A stretch of 64,000 nucleotides of DNA from Wurfbainia villosa. Taxonomy: Eukaryota > Streptophyta > Magnoliopsida > Zingiberales > Zingiberaceae. Shown here in pieces: positions 54,243 to 64,000 of this stretch; positions within the stretch are counted from its first letter, which is position 1; each line of letters opens with the position of its first letter. The notes below the pieces were generated by a model. It was given only the letters and a program-made list of their open reading frames with translations. It was not told where the DNA came from and searched no databases. A program made the position numbers and the translations under genes. The stretch spans positions 30,463,245-30,527,244 of the forward strand of contig CM046003.1 in the NCBI GenBank assembly GCA_025175895.1, in the 5' to 3' direction.

Positions 54243-54660
54243 TCATCGGTGCCACAACCAGGATTCTTCTTGTTGTGTCATTAGACACTTGGTTGAGGAG
54301 TTGGATAAGTTAATTGTGTAAATGTTTCTATTCCTAGTTCCCTTAAGTATACTTTTTGAAGTATCATTATTTTTGATCAGGCATTCATTTTGTAAGAAGG
54401 TGACCTTATAATTATTATCACACAATTGGCTTCCGCTAAGTAAATTAAAATCGAAATTCTCAACTAAAAGTACATTGCGAATTATAAAGTTAAAGTTCAG
54501 CTCAATATCACCTGAACCGATGATTTTGAGCTTCCCGTTGTTTCTAAAGGCTACCGATCCTTGACTTTTGAATCTGAGCTTTAAAAATTTTAGTCGGTCT
54601 CTGGTAATGTGTCGGGAGCACCCACTGTCCAACATCCATTGATCCTACACATATAGTAGT
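54243..54660 (-). pseudogene. E5 protease and pre-integrase region
   Basis: DQWMLDSGCSRHITRD near 54645 is the copia aspartic protease motif, with the active-site DSG intact. LLSGSQLCDNNYKVTF is near 54440 and ESWLWHRRLGH-like sequence near 54250 leads into the integrase. A TAG directly precedes DQW. Confidence 0.87.
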
Positions 54661-55211
54661 TGGATCGGACATTGGAATTTTAAGAGTTGGTTGAATATTT
54701 TAGCCTAGTAGTCATCTCACCCTTTCTACATGATCAAACATGTTAACCTTATATGTTTTGTGAGATGACTTCAATTTTACTTGATTAAGTTTAGTGAATT
54801 GAAGATAGTTAACCTTGGGTTAGATTCAAATTTAACCCTTAGATTGTTAAGTAAACTTTTCGAGAAATTGACTTCCAGGTCATGGCGAGGCACAGAGGCC
54901 TTCTTTGATCGGAACAACGACTACTTCCTTAAATAAAGTCAAATTCAAGAAATTGATCACTTGATTGACTTAAGATTACTTCCTGGTCTAACTAGTTTAG
55001 GATACGGCGAGGTAGCTTCAGCTAGTTTAACTTAGTCGAGTGCACCAAGCTAGATACACCTTATCTAGTTCAGACACACAAGACTTCATTTTCCTAACGT
55101 ACTATCATCTCTCCACGTCCTGATACTATGTTGTCAAGGTTGACTAACTATTAACCCTATCTAGCCATTCTAAACATTAAAACAAAAATTAACTAAGCAT
55201 GCAAGTCTAAT
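54661..55211 (-). other. E5 spacer between gag and protease
   Basis: About 550 bp with stops in all sense frames. It contains a CATCTCAC...GTGAGATG stem (54713-54767), like the elements' 3' regions. It ends TATGTGTAG before the protease, an acceptor-like context, but I could not match a donor in frame. Confidence 0.55.
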
Positions 55212-56870
55212 TCAAGAAATAAAACAAACAAGTTTAGTACTAGCTCCCCCTGGACCATTGAATCGATTCGGTCTTTCCACGTAGTGGATTTGGTCCTTGG
55301 GAACCCAGTACTTAGTGGATCCTAATTGTGAAATCAAAATAGTCTTAGGGACCCATGCTTGGACTTTTTGTCTATTTCGACTCACAATTGACATATATGA
55401 TTTATTGGTTGTGTTTGACCTAAACCCGAGTCCGACCTTATTGTACACGGCCCTTTGTGATCCAAGTAGTAGGTCAAGTCCCTTAAACCCCAAAGCAAAC
55501 CTTTCCAATGTTTGTCTAAGACATTTGACTTGGCCTTTCAAGAGAGAGTTCTCTTCTTTGAGTTTTTTTAACTCGAGTTGAGTTCTCCTCTCGAACTTGA
55601 CTAGCCGAAGAGATTAGGGACACCTCATGTTTAACGAGTTTCACCTCCTCAACTAAGGTCTCGACCTTGGACTCGAACTTAGCTAATTTCTTAGTAAAAT
55701 ACTTAATTGCATTATAAAGAGTATCGATTAATGACCGACTTACCTCTATCGAATCTCTTGAACCAGATACGGATCTGTGGCTTGTCTTGAATTGAAGTTC
55801 ATCTTCGTATTTGGAGTCGGACTCGGTGTCGGACTCGTTGCTTGCTTCAGGTTCGGACTCATTTTTGGGCTCGATCGGCTTGGCCATGAACGCGAGATTG
55901 TTGAGCTTGTCTTCCTCCTCCGATGACTCCTCCCATGTTGCATTGAGTGCCTTCTTCTTGGATGGTTTGTTCTTTAGTCTTGGGCAATCCGATTTGATGT
56001 GGCCCATCTTGTTGCATTCGTAGCATCTATAGTTGGAACTTTGCTTGGGTATGTTTTCCTTGGATTGCTTGATCGGGCGTCTTCGGCTCTTGATCATCTT
56101 CCGAACTAGATTCACTAGTTCGGTCTCCATCTCGTCATTCACCTCCGATTCGTACTCCTCTTCTTCTTCTCCGAGAGGTGGTTTGCTCTTCACCTTCTTC
56201 TTTCGACCTGCAACCAATGCAATACCTTTCTCGACCGGGGTCAAGTTAGATTGTTCGTGTATCTCAAATTCAGAGAAAAGTTCATCTAACCTAATCTTAG
56301 ATAGATCTCTAGATACCTTATAGGCATCAACCATGGATGCCCACAAGGTGGTCCTAGGAAATACATTGAGTGCGTACCTGATCACATCTCGATTTTTGAC
56401 TTTCTGTCCGATCGAGTGGAGCTTGTTCATAATGTCTTGTATTCTTGTGTGTAATTGTGTAGCGGTCTCGTGTTCCTGCATTTTTAGATTAAAAAGTCTA
56501 TTTAGAAGAAGGTCTCTTTACATACCTTCGTGTCGGCGATTCCTTCATGAACCTCGATGAGCTTATTCCATAGGTTTTTTATGCTTATGAATAGGCCGAC
56601 GCGGTTGAGCTCCTCCTTGGACAAACCGCATTGCAAGATTTGTGTAGCCTTTGCATCGACCTCCACTTGACGCTTCATTGCGTTGGTCCATTTGTCATAG
56701 TCCAAGTGTTCACCATCTTCATTTGTTGAAAGGGTGAACCCGGTTTGGATCACAATCCACATCTTGACTTGGGTTTTCAAGTAGCACTCCATCCGACCCT
56801 TCCAGTAACGAAAGTCATCTCCATTGTAAAACAGAGGTTGGACGGTGCTAAACCCTTCGAGATGGGTCAT
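55212..56870 (-). pseudogene. E5 gag (one zinc knuckle)
   Basis: Starts MTHLEGFSTVQPLFYNGDDF at 56870: DUF4219/UBN2-type copia gag with FRYWKGRMECYLKTQ and KNLWNKLIEVHEG. A stop at about 56504 is followed by the main frame from 56481 (NRDVIRYALNVFPRTTLWASM). Zinc knuckle CYECNKMGHIKSDC near 56020 is complete. Acidic stretches and a coiled coil (FTKKLAKFESKVETLVEEVK) follow, then a frame change near 55530 into a tail ending with the TKYWVPKDQI motif (55541-55212). Related to the E1 gag. Confidence 0.88.
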
Positions 56871-57038
56871 TTAAAAAGGACCTTGCACACCAAAAACAAA
56901 GGGCATAACATGAATTGCCAAGACTTTTGTCTTGGATTAGTAGTGAGGAAAATAGTAAAGAAATTTGAATGAAACGAAAACCAATATGAAAAGAAAGAAT
57001 TGCTAGATTGGTGGTTGCACCAAATCTTAGCGCCCCCA

Positions 57039-57051
57039 CTCTGATACCAAT
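57039..57051 (-). other. Primer binding site of E5
   Basis: In sense, TTGGTATCAGAGTGG follows the LTR end CCAACA. It is the same initiator methionine tRNA site as in the other copia elements. Confidence 0.9.
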
Positions 57052-58183
57052 TGTTGGATTGAAAGCAAGCTAGAGGGGGGGGGGGAGTGAATAGCGAGCT
57101 TGAAACTTTTCTTTTTCGTAACGACAAAAACAAAGTTACGAAGTGGAATATTAAAAGATAAGACAAAAGTAGAGAACACTTTGTTTTTACTTGGTTCGCA
57201 ACCAAAAGGTTGCTACTCCAAGGCCCCGCGATCCTAGATCGCGTATGAAGGGGAAAAACACTATAGATCTCCTCTTCGTTGGAGGTAGGAGACAACGAAT
57301 ACAAGAGAAACAAGATTGAGGACGAGGTATAATTCCACCTCTCCTCTTTACGATAAAAAACTCGATTACAATTAAGATGAAAGCTCCGATTACAAAAGAG
57401 AAATGTAAATTAAAGACAACTAAATAAAATCACCAACTTGAAGGATTCGGAGTTTAGGCATGTCATTGGTGTATCGGCAGCGTAACATTGTCGTAGAACT
57501 TCGGCGTTGTGGGAGTACTTTAAGAGTGAGATTAGATGACCTAAAGTGGTGAAACCCCCTTTTTTTTTATAGCCCTTCAAGCCCTTGAACGTTGAGATCC
57601 AGATCTGATCCAAATGGACACCTCACCCCAAGATAAGGGGTTCTTATCTTGACCTTCATCGAGCTGGACTGCTTGAATAATAGTCGACTGATGGCCTTCA
57701 TCAATCGACTGATGCCCGCAACAGTCGACTGCCAATAGCCAGCAGTCGACTGCCAACTAGTTTACTCAACTACAACAAAGAGTTAGTACAATACAAATAA
57801 GAGATAGTAAATATGATGGTTCCTTTCTGACCTAGACCTTCCACTGGAAGTCTCAGTCAGATCGTCACCTACGGTTGTCCCCGTACGGAGGAGACGATCT
57901 TACCATCTCTCTTCACACTCGTGCTTACCTCCGTCCCTTTCTGACCTGTCGCTTAGCTTCCGGTCTTCCACCTAGGTTCTTCGATTCCCACGAAGTTCTC
58001 CTGGTGTCGCCCGTCCACCGTGATTTCTCGACTCGAGATTCTCCGGGTGTTTCTAACCTTCGGCTTAGCTTAACCATTTCCTGCACACTTAACTCAGCTC
58101 ATGAGATAACAATAAGAGCTTAACTTTGAGTCTTTGCCATAATCAAAACCTAGGTTCGATTATCTAGTGTCACTGCACCAACA
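57052..58183 (-). repeat. 5' LTR of E5
   Basis: This LTR is 1132 bp; in sense TGTTGGTGCAGTGACACTAG...CTTTCAATCCAACA. TATA-type TATAAAAAAAA (sense) is near 57575. CAGTCGACTG motifs lie near 57682-57755, upstream of it in sense. A G-run of 14 (57076-57089) replaces the usual CCCCCC tract near the end. The flank beyond 58183 is AGAAC. Confidence 0.92.
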
Positions 58184-58921
58184 AGAACTTCATCGAATCA
58201 AGATATGCAATAGGATTGTCATGTCATATTCGAATAAGATAGATTTGCAATAAGATTGTCATGCCATATTCGAATAAGATTGTCATGATTTTCAGAATTG
58301 AACTTCACTATAGTTTAAGCCCCACTTTAACCTTTAAAACTTAAACTTAAACTCCACTTATCTCTCCCCCTTTGGCAAACACACAAAAAGATCATAGGGA
58401 TGTTGGGAGTATGGGGAATACAATAACCAAAAAAAAAAAAGAATTGAATTGAGCAATTAATAAGATCCTCCCCCTGAATCCTCACCCCTAGTTATCCATG
58501 AACCAACAATGTATTTAAAAAAAAATGTCGATTTTGATTTTTGAATGAAACATATTGAGAAGCATGGAAAACTCTACTAGAAAAAAAAATTGACAGAGTT
58601 TTCCCCTTAAAGTAGTTGTGATAACACCTGCTAACAACATATAAACACATATAGACAGTGGAAAAAAAATCAAACTCATATTCATAAGTGAGAAAAGGCT
58701 ATAAACATTCAACATTCAAAATATTTTTACATAAGATTCACTACATTCCATTAACAGTGTCCATTTCATAGAATTCCTAAATTTTCTATACTTTTCTAGA
58801 ATTCTAAAGTTTAAATACACACAAAAAAATGTCAAAGCTACATGACCGGCGAAGAAGGACCCGAAGAATCAGTCGCCAAGGAGCATAGGAGATTGAGTAT
58901 TTCCGTCTGTTGGTCCAAAAT
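58184..58921. other. E6 non-coding sequence after the passenger gene
   Basis: AT-rich, with a G-rich polypurine-like tract in sense (CTCTCCCCCTTTGG near 58362-58376) and two A-runs. No supported gene. Confidence 0.5.
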
Positions 58922-60173
58922 TTATGTATGTCTGGAAGAAACTTCCGAGAGACGTGTATCCATAATCGTCTGAAGCCCCTCAAATCTAGTATCGATAGTC
59001 ATCTGGAGCTCCTCGAACCGAGTATCAACTGTCTCCGTGAACTCAACATAATTACGACGCAAGCTATCTAGCTGCTTGGATACGGAAGAATAGGGTTCGT
59101 CAGCTAGTGCTAGAGGTTCTTCTTCTTCTTCTTGTGCGCCCATGTCCCATCTCTCACCGACCTGATGTCCATCTGCCCACTCAACACCCCTATATGCTTG
59201 GGACATGTCGGCCAAGGACAAGTTTCACCATTTTATGAAATCAAAGTCCGTCATTTGCTTGACCTTGCCCTTGCTCGTATTTATGCCTATGGACTCTAAC
59301 CAAAATATAATGATATGTCCAAATGGAATGTAGATATTCTTTTGGACAAGGACCGTGAAGTGGACGATGCAAAGAAAAATGTTTAATGCAACATTGAAGT
59401 CAAGACGATTCTTTAGAAGATGGAGGGTGAGTAAATGATGGGGTCTTACTTTAGCTTGCCCCCGTGTGACAATAGGGAGAATGCAACCTACAATGACCTT
59501 GTATAGGACATTGTCAGGGGCAGCTAATGCCATGGCTGGAAATAAATTAAGATCGGATTATCGTGGTCTTTTAAAAAAATATTCATGAATGACATTGATC
59601 GAATAACCTTCAACAGGTTCTTGAATGCTCGGATAGCATTCAAGAGCTGACTGTGACTCTCTACACTCTAGGAATGCCCTAAGAATGCCAGGAGTGAATG
59701 AGATATCTCTCTTGGCTACCATACTTTTATATATGAGTCTATCTCCTGTAGGTTGTAGATTATTATAGAACTCAGAAACTAAGTCTACATTAATATCATG
59801 GTCACAGTAGACTAGTTTACTAAGCCTATAAAAATCAATCACACTTATTACATTTTGAGCATGTGCGGAGAACTCCCTATCTAGGGAACGAGTAGGCATC
59901 AACTGGAATTTATGGTTCATGAATGAATGTTGATGAAATTCAGAAGGAAATCGGGAGTCCGTAGAAAGTTTCTCCTTAGATGTTTCCTTCCTACTACCCT
60001 CGATTTCTTTCCTTTTTTGTCTAGAGATGCAAAATTATGTCCAAGGTGTAAGATTAATGTAGTATGATGCGGTATGATGAATGACACAGATAAAAGATTG
60101 ATTAGTGATTAAACCTAAACTATGAGCTATGAAAACGGAAGAAAAGGAGGAAGAGGTTTATACTTAGGTGCCA
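58922..60173 (-). pseudogene. Passenger gene of E6: putative plant transposon protein (Transposase_32-like), two exons
   Basis: Exon 1 (60173-60163) is ATG GCA CCT AA; the intron is 60162-60021 (GTATAAAC...CATCTCTAG), phase 2; exon 2 from 60020 gives MAPKQKRKEIEGSRKE, then LVSEFYNNLQPT, ISFTPGILRAFLEC, LYKVIVGCILPIVTRG and IPFGHIIIFWLESIGI, colinear with the E2 copy. In-frame stops lie at about 59558 (TAA) and 59225 (TGA). The C-terminus is a coiled coil with repeats of DTRFEELQ / DTRFEGLQ / DTRLSEV to 58922. The same start codon context, intron site and phase as the E2 copy argue that both descend from one spliced gene. This copy is broken. Molecular function not known. Confidence 0.77.
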
Positions 60174-60498
60174 TTTGTGTCGTTGGAATCTTGTTCAAGA
60201 GGATTAGAGTTGGAGAGACCTTAGAGCTGGAGAGACCTCAGTCAGAGATCGATTTCTCATGCGAGGATGATAGTTCGGCGAACCCTAGAGGTGGAGAAAC
60301 GATGGATTAGGGTTAGGGCTTTGACCTAGAAATGGAAGGAGAGGCAAGAAGGCTTACCCTAGGTTAGGTCGGGTCTAAGAGAAGGTGTCAAGGGTTAGGC
60401 ACGGTTGATTGGCGGCCGGACAGACGCTCAGCGACAGTGAAGGTGATGGAAGAACGAAGAAGAGATCACGGATGGGAAGAACGAGAAAAAGGATTTCC

Positions 60499-60735
60499 TT
60501 ATATAATCTCGAGTCCAACAGTCGAGGCGATAAGTTGAGCGCCTCGACTGATCAAACAGTCGAGGCATTGGTCGAGTGTGCCTTCATCAGAATGACCAAT
60601 TGAGGCACTGGTTGAGTGCGCCTCAATTCTGTTTGCTGGCAGCTGCTACCAATAGGTTCCAGTCGAGGCATCAGTCGAGTGCGCCTCGATTCTATTTGCA
60701 TGCAATAATATCAGTTGAGGTGATTACTGAAATGC
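60499..60735 (-). promoter_or_regulatory. TATA box and palindrome cluster before the E6 passenger gene
   Basis: In sense, TATATAAGG at 60506-60499, about 330 bp before the ATG, preceded by a cluster (60516-60735) of CAGTCGAGGC and GCCTCGACTG motifs, complementary to each other. The organisation matches 30425-30745 in E2. Confidence 0.6.
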
Positions 60736-62376
60736 CTTGACTGTTAATCTGATATTTCATTTTCCTAGGTATTTTAAGTCCTAAATTCGTTGCACTTAAG
60801 TCTCTAAACTATTTTACAAGTGTCAATACACTTGATAGACAATTTCTAACATATTTTTAAAGTTTTACTTGAGTTTTGTGATTGTTTAGGATGTCCAACC
60901 AATATGACTTAGTTGGAATTTCCAATTATGATCTTAGAATCAAATACACATGAATTATGTATTGGTCTTCCCCATAATTGGTCAAATTAATAATTCATTT
61001 TATTTCCAACCTCATTACTCAAGTTGATGCATCATGACAAACATTTTGAGTAAATTGGTTGCTCCTAACATCTCACCCCTTTCAATGCTTGTCTAAGCAT
61101 ATTAGAGGTGTAGGAGTAGTTATCTAGCCTAGGGTTATGGTCAGATGGCTTAAACCAATATTAGTAAGCCACAAACAGTGCTAATAGTCGACTGAGAAAG
61201 CTCCAGTCGAGTGTCAACATCTCCAGTCGAGGCGGCGCCTCGACTGATTTCTGAATTTTCTGAAATCGAATTTCGAATGTCAGAAATGCATAAATAATTC
61301 TAGAAAATTAGAAAAATCATGAAATTTCAACCATACATTACTTATTCCAAACAATATAGGAGAAAAATAATTTTTTGTGAAGATAACTTTTAAATTTAAA
61401 GAATGATACAAAGTTCAAAAGCATTGAAACCTTCAATGTTTTTAGTCAACTTTGTTTCAATGTTCTCAATGGTGATTGCTATCAAAAGATATGATTCACC
61501 AAGGTTTTTCAAAATGATTTTAAAATGTTTTTAAAACCTTAATTTCAATCATGATCTATGAGATAAGTATATATGACTTGTATATTAGCTTCCCTCATGA
61601 TTTATACCTATAATTGAGATGAGTTTGAGTTCATCTAGATGCAACATCCATGCATCTTGAACATAACTCATTTTCCTAACACCTCACATGTATCTAGGGT
61701 GTATCAATATACATACATGTCAATCTAATATTCTTGTGAGATGTGAGTTTAGATTCTTAGGGTTTCATGCATTTTTCTAGACAACACTATTTGATTCTTT
61801 TATACTTGGGACTTCAAATCATGCCATTATCCTTAAATTGATTTTAATTATCCTAAATGCACGAATGATGATCATGACATAAGAATGTGCATAATTTAAA
61901 AGTATTTGCTAATAATCATGATTTCATGACATAAAAAATAACTTAAGTGTAAGCATGACATAAATTAACCTAAGTATTATCATGACATTTAAAATGATCA
62001 TACGAAGCATGATGTCATGACATGACATCTATGACAAGCAAAACATGGCAAATATATAAAGGTATAAAATACCCAAGATTTGAATTAAATTTCCATTTTC
62101 TAGATTTAAACCCCATTTTTTTCCATGGTAAACCAAGTCTCCCAAATGTGCCAAAAATCCAAAAATGACACACTATTGACCCTTAATCTAATTGTGCCAA
62201 TTTTGATCAATTTTTCAACTTCCATAAAATTCATTGGCACATCCTAAAATCTTTTAGGACATAATTCAACCTCATTTCCAAGGAATACCAAAACCTTGAA
62301 AATGTCCCAAAGTGTCACCTTTATCATGGTTAGGTTAACTACCTATCCATTAAAGGTTGGCACACCCTAAACCCAT
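60736..62376 (-). other. E6 region between gag and passenger gene
   Basis: Non-coding, matching the family 3' region: stem CACCTCACAT...GTGAGATGTG at 61680-61745, a single CATCTCACC near 61068, a further TCGACTG block at 61190-61255, and the GTGCCAAT block after gag. A TGTTAGAAATTGTC in sense at 60851 looks like an LTR start, but no matching LTR was found. Confidence 0.6.
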
Positions 62377-64000
62377 CTAGCATGAGGGTATCACGCTCCT
62401 AGGAACCCAATACCTATTGGAGCTCCTTGGGTTTACTAAGTACTCACTAGGAATAACTTCCCTTAGTAGCTTCCTAATGACCCTCCTAGGCTTGGAAGCC
62501 TTGGTCATTATGGTCTTGTCAAGGTTAACCCTAGGGATTGCTTCCCTTGTAACCTTGTTAGTGGCTTTCCTATGTTTCATTGAAATCTTAGCCACTAGAT
62601 ACTTACCATGGTCAACTCTAGGGATGACTTCCCTTGTGACCTTGGTTTTCCTAGACCTAGTACTAGTTCCATAATTAAATGGAACATTGTGGTAGGTTTG
62701 TATGGTCTTCTTGGGCTTAGGCTTGTGACCCAAACCTTCCTTGCCTTTAACTAAATCTTTCCTACGAACACCTAAGTTTTGTCCATTTGACCCTATAATC
62801 ATGTTTTCCATTTTCCTTAGGGTCTTCTCCATTTTCTCAAGCTTTGACCTCAAAGCTTGATTTTCTTTTTCTAGTACCTCAATTTTTGAATTTCCATTGT
62901 TTCTTGAGATATTTTTCTTCCTAGGCATTTGCCTAAATTTCTTAGGGTTATTAGATGGGTCTCAACCTTATCCCTAAGATTACAATGTTTGACACCTAAA
63001 CAAAAATACTTATTTTTATATTGATCCTTAGGCTTACTACTAGCATGCTTCTTATAATCATCAAGAATTGCAAGTAAATTAAAACCATTCCTAGCATTCT
63101 TTCTATCATTACATAAATTACGAGTATTATTAAAATTTATCTTAGGGTTTGCCTTAGCTCCCCCTACATTTGAGCTCTCTCCTTTGCCCTTTCGAAGGTG
63201 ACTCCCCCTAGGACATTGACTTCGGTAATGTCCCCTTTTGTTGCACCTGAAGCATATTATATGCTCCTTGCTCTTGCGAATTGGGACTCCAACTTCCTTT
63301 GACTTTTCTTTGGCCCTTGGTGCCGGTTGAGCCTTTTTTACTCTTTTTGGGCATTTACTCTTATAATGCCCTACTTCCCTACACTCAAAGCATGTTATAT
63401 AAGTTTTATATTTAACAATCGCATTTGAGTTACCTTCTTGAAAGATAGGTGAATTTTGTCCTTCTTCTTCACATCCGAAGGTAGATGGCTCCTCCTCTTG
63501 CTCTTGTTTCAGGCTTGAAGATCTAATCTCCCCCTCAATCCTTGACGTAGAGACTCCTACAATTTCTTCAATCTCGGAAGTTGAATACTTCTCAACCTCC
63601 GAATCATCAAGAGCTTGAGATGATGAACATTCTTCTCCTTTGGACTTGTCATCATCTTGAATCATTAAAGATTCATCATGGAGCTTAGCAAGCTTGCTCC
63701 ATAATTCCTTAGCATCCTTGAACTTTCCTAATTTGCACAAAATATTATTAGGTATTAAATTAACTAAAATCTTCATTATCTTATCATTAGCCTTGAATCT
63801 TTGGACTTCTCCCTCAGTCCATTTACTTCGATTGAGAGTTCTCCCCTTCTTGTCTATTGGAGTCTTGAAACCTTCCGTCAATGCGAACCACTCCTCAATG
63901 TTCATTTGGAAGAAAAATTCAGTCATTGTCTTCCATTGAGCAAATCCTCCAAATCCATAGGGTGGTGGAAATCGAATGTCACACCCAAATCCATCTTCAA
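62377..64000 (-). pseudogene. gag of E6 (two intact zinc knuckles)
   Basis: In sense it enters at the right edge; the start region near 63990 has a frame shift relative to E3, then 63926-62871 is open. UBN2-like motifs (LIPNNILCKLGKFKDAKELW) and an acidic spacer are followed by zinc knuckles CFECREVGHYKSKC and CFRCNKRGHYRSQC, both complete. A frame change near 62900 leads into the tail ORF (62928-62377) with coiled coil NQALRSKLEKMEKTL and end NRYWVPRSVIPSC. It keeps the best pair of knuckles among the four gag copies of this family in the window. Confidence 0.85.

Larger units (their letters stand above)
48601..58183 (-). mobile_element. E5: SIRE-like Ty1/copia element with gag and pol, minus strand
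   Basis: The 5' LTR is 57052-58183. In sense order: primer site, gag, a 0.55-kb spacer, protease, integrase, RT, RNase H, a 1.4-kb 3' region, a polypurine tract and a truncated 3' LTR (49320-48601). RT/RNase H motifs (SALSTTEAEYVAIGE-like, QLLWMKHTLQDF) place it in the SIRE/Maximus group. It is the only copia element here with pol. Inactivated by stops, frame breaks, two catalytic changes and two foldback insertions. The truncated left end prevents a target-duplication test. Confidence 0.88.
58184..64000 (-). mobile_element. E6: SIRE-like element with gag and passenger gene, minus strand, partial
   Basis: In sense: gag (from the right edge to 62377), a 3' region with the family stems (62376-60860), a palindrome cluster and TATA box, the two-exon passenger gene (60173-58922), and further non-coding sequence cut by E5 at 58183. 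No pol and no LTR inside the window. Its gag is the E2/E3/E4 type. Here the passenger gene follows the stem-containing 3' region, whereas in E2 it precedes it. Confidence 0.78.

Noticed and set aside
60122..60603. Two short plus-strand ORFs (62 and 64 codons)
   Set aside because: They are antisense to the first exon, intron and leader of the E6 passenger gene and show no domain.
60851..60860. Possible LTR start TGTTAGAAATTGTC (minus strand) in E6
   Set aside because: No matching LTR end, partner LTR or target duplication could be found, so it is noted only as a possibility.

Overview
This window is intergenic, heterochromatin-like DNA from a flowering plant. Every coding stretch I can place belongs to a transposable element, and I see no convincing host gene, tRNA gene or rRNA gene. 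The element types point to a plant with a large, repeat-rich genome: SIRE-like Ty1/copia elements with TGGTATCAGAGC primer sites, a Tat-lineage Ty3/gypsy element with a second (archaeal-type) RNase H and antisense ORFs, a solo LTR of Tekay/Del type, and hAT-type foldbacks. A monocot is plausible but not shown. I number the copia-like elements E1 to E6.

Layout, left to right. 1-1911 is a broken Tat pol fragment. 1912-2728 is a cut LTR. E4 (minus strand) begins with its 3' LTR at 2729-4283. E1 (4426-44503, target duplication ATGAG) is inserted in E4. E1 itself carries three insertions: a complete Tat element (7166-23379, GGTAG); E2 (23611-35462, ATTTG/ATTTA), whose 5' LTR holds a Tekay-like solo LTR (24514-27743, CCTTC); and E3 (36061-42743, AAAAC). 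After E1, E4 resumes on the minus strand with its 3' region and gag, interrupted by a solo LTR (47451-48538, CTTCT), and stops at a truncation near 48600. E5 (to 58183, minus strand) is the only SIRE-like element with pol; it is interrupted by a hAT-type element (51819-52702) and a foldback (49971-50544). E6 (58184-64000, minus strand) runs off the right edge.

How they may work together. E2, E3, E4 and E6 share one LTR/gag family, E1 has a different gag, and none of the five retains pol. They look like non-autonomous elements that would need enzymes from a relative such as E5, but E5's own copy is inactivated (YVDN for YVDD, Lys for the integrase Glu, stops). E2 and E6 each carry an additional gene of the putative plant transposon protein type. 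It starts with a four-residue MAPK exon and a phase-2 intron, behind its own TATA box and a cluster of CAGTCGACTG-like palindromes. The same palindrome clusters sit upstream of the TATA box in the LTRs.

The points most worth a second look are: the intron-bearing passenger gene in two pol-less elements; the palindrome clusters and their selective scrambling between LTR pairs; a conserved CATCTCAC...GTGAGATG stem-loop; and the Tat element's 60-bp minisatellite, whose hairpin arms vary with compensatory changes.
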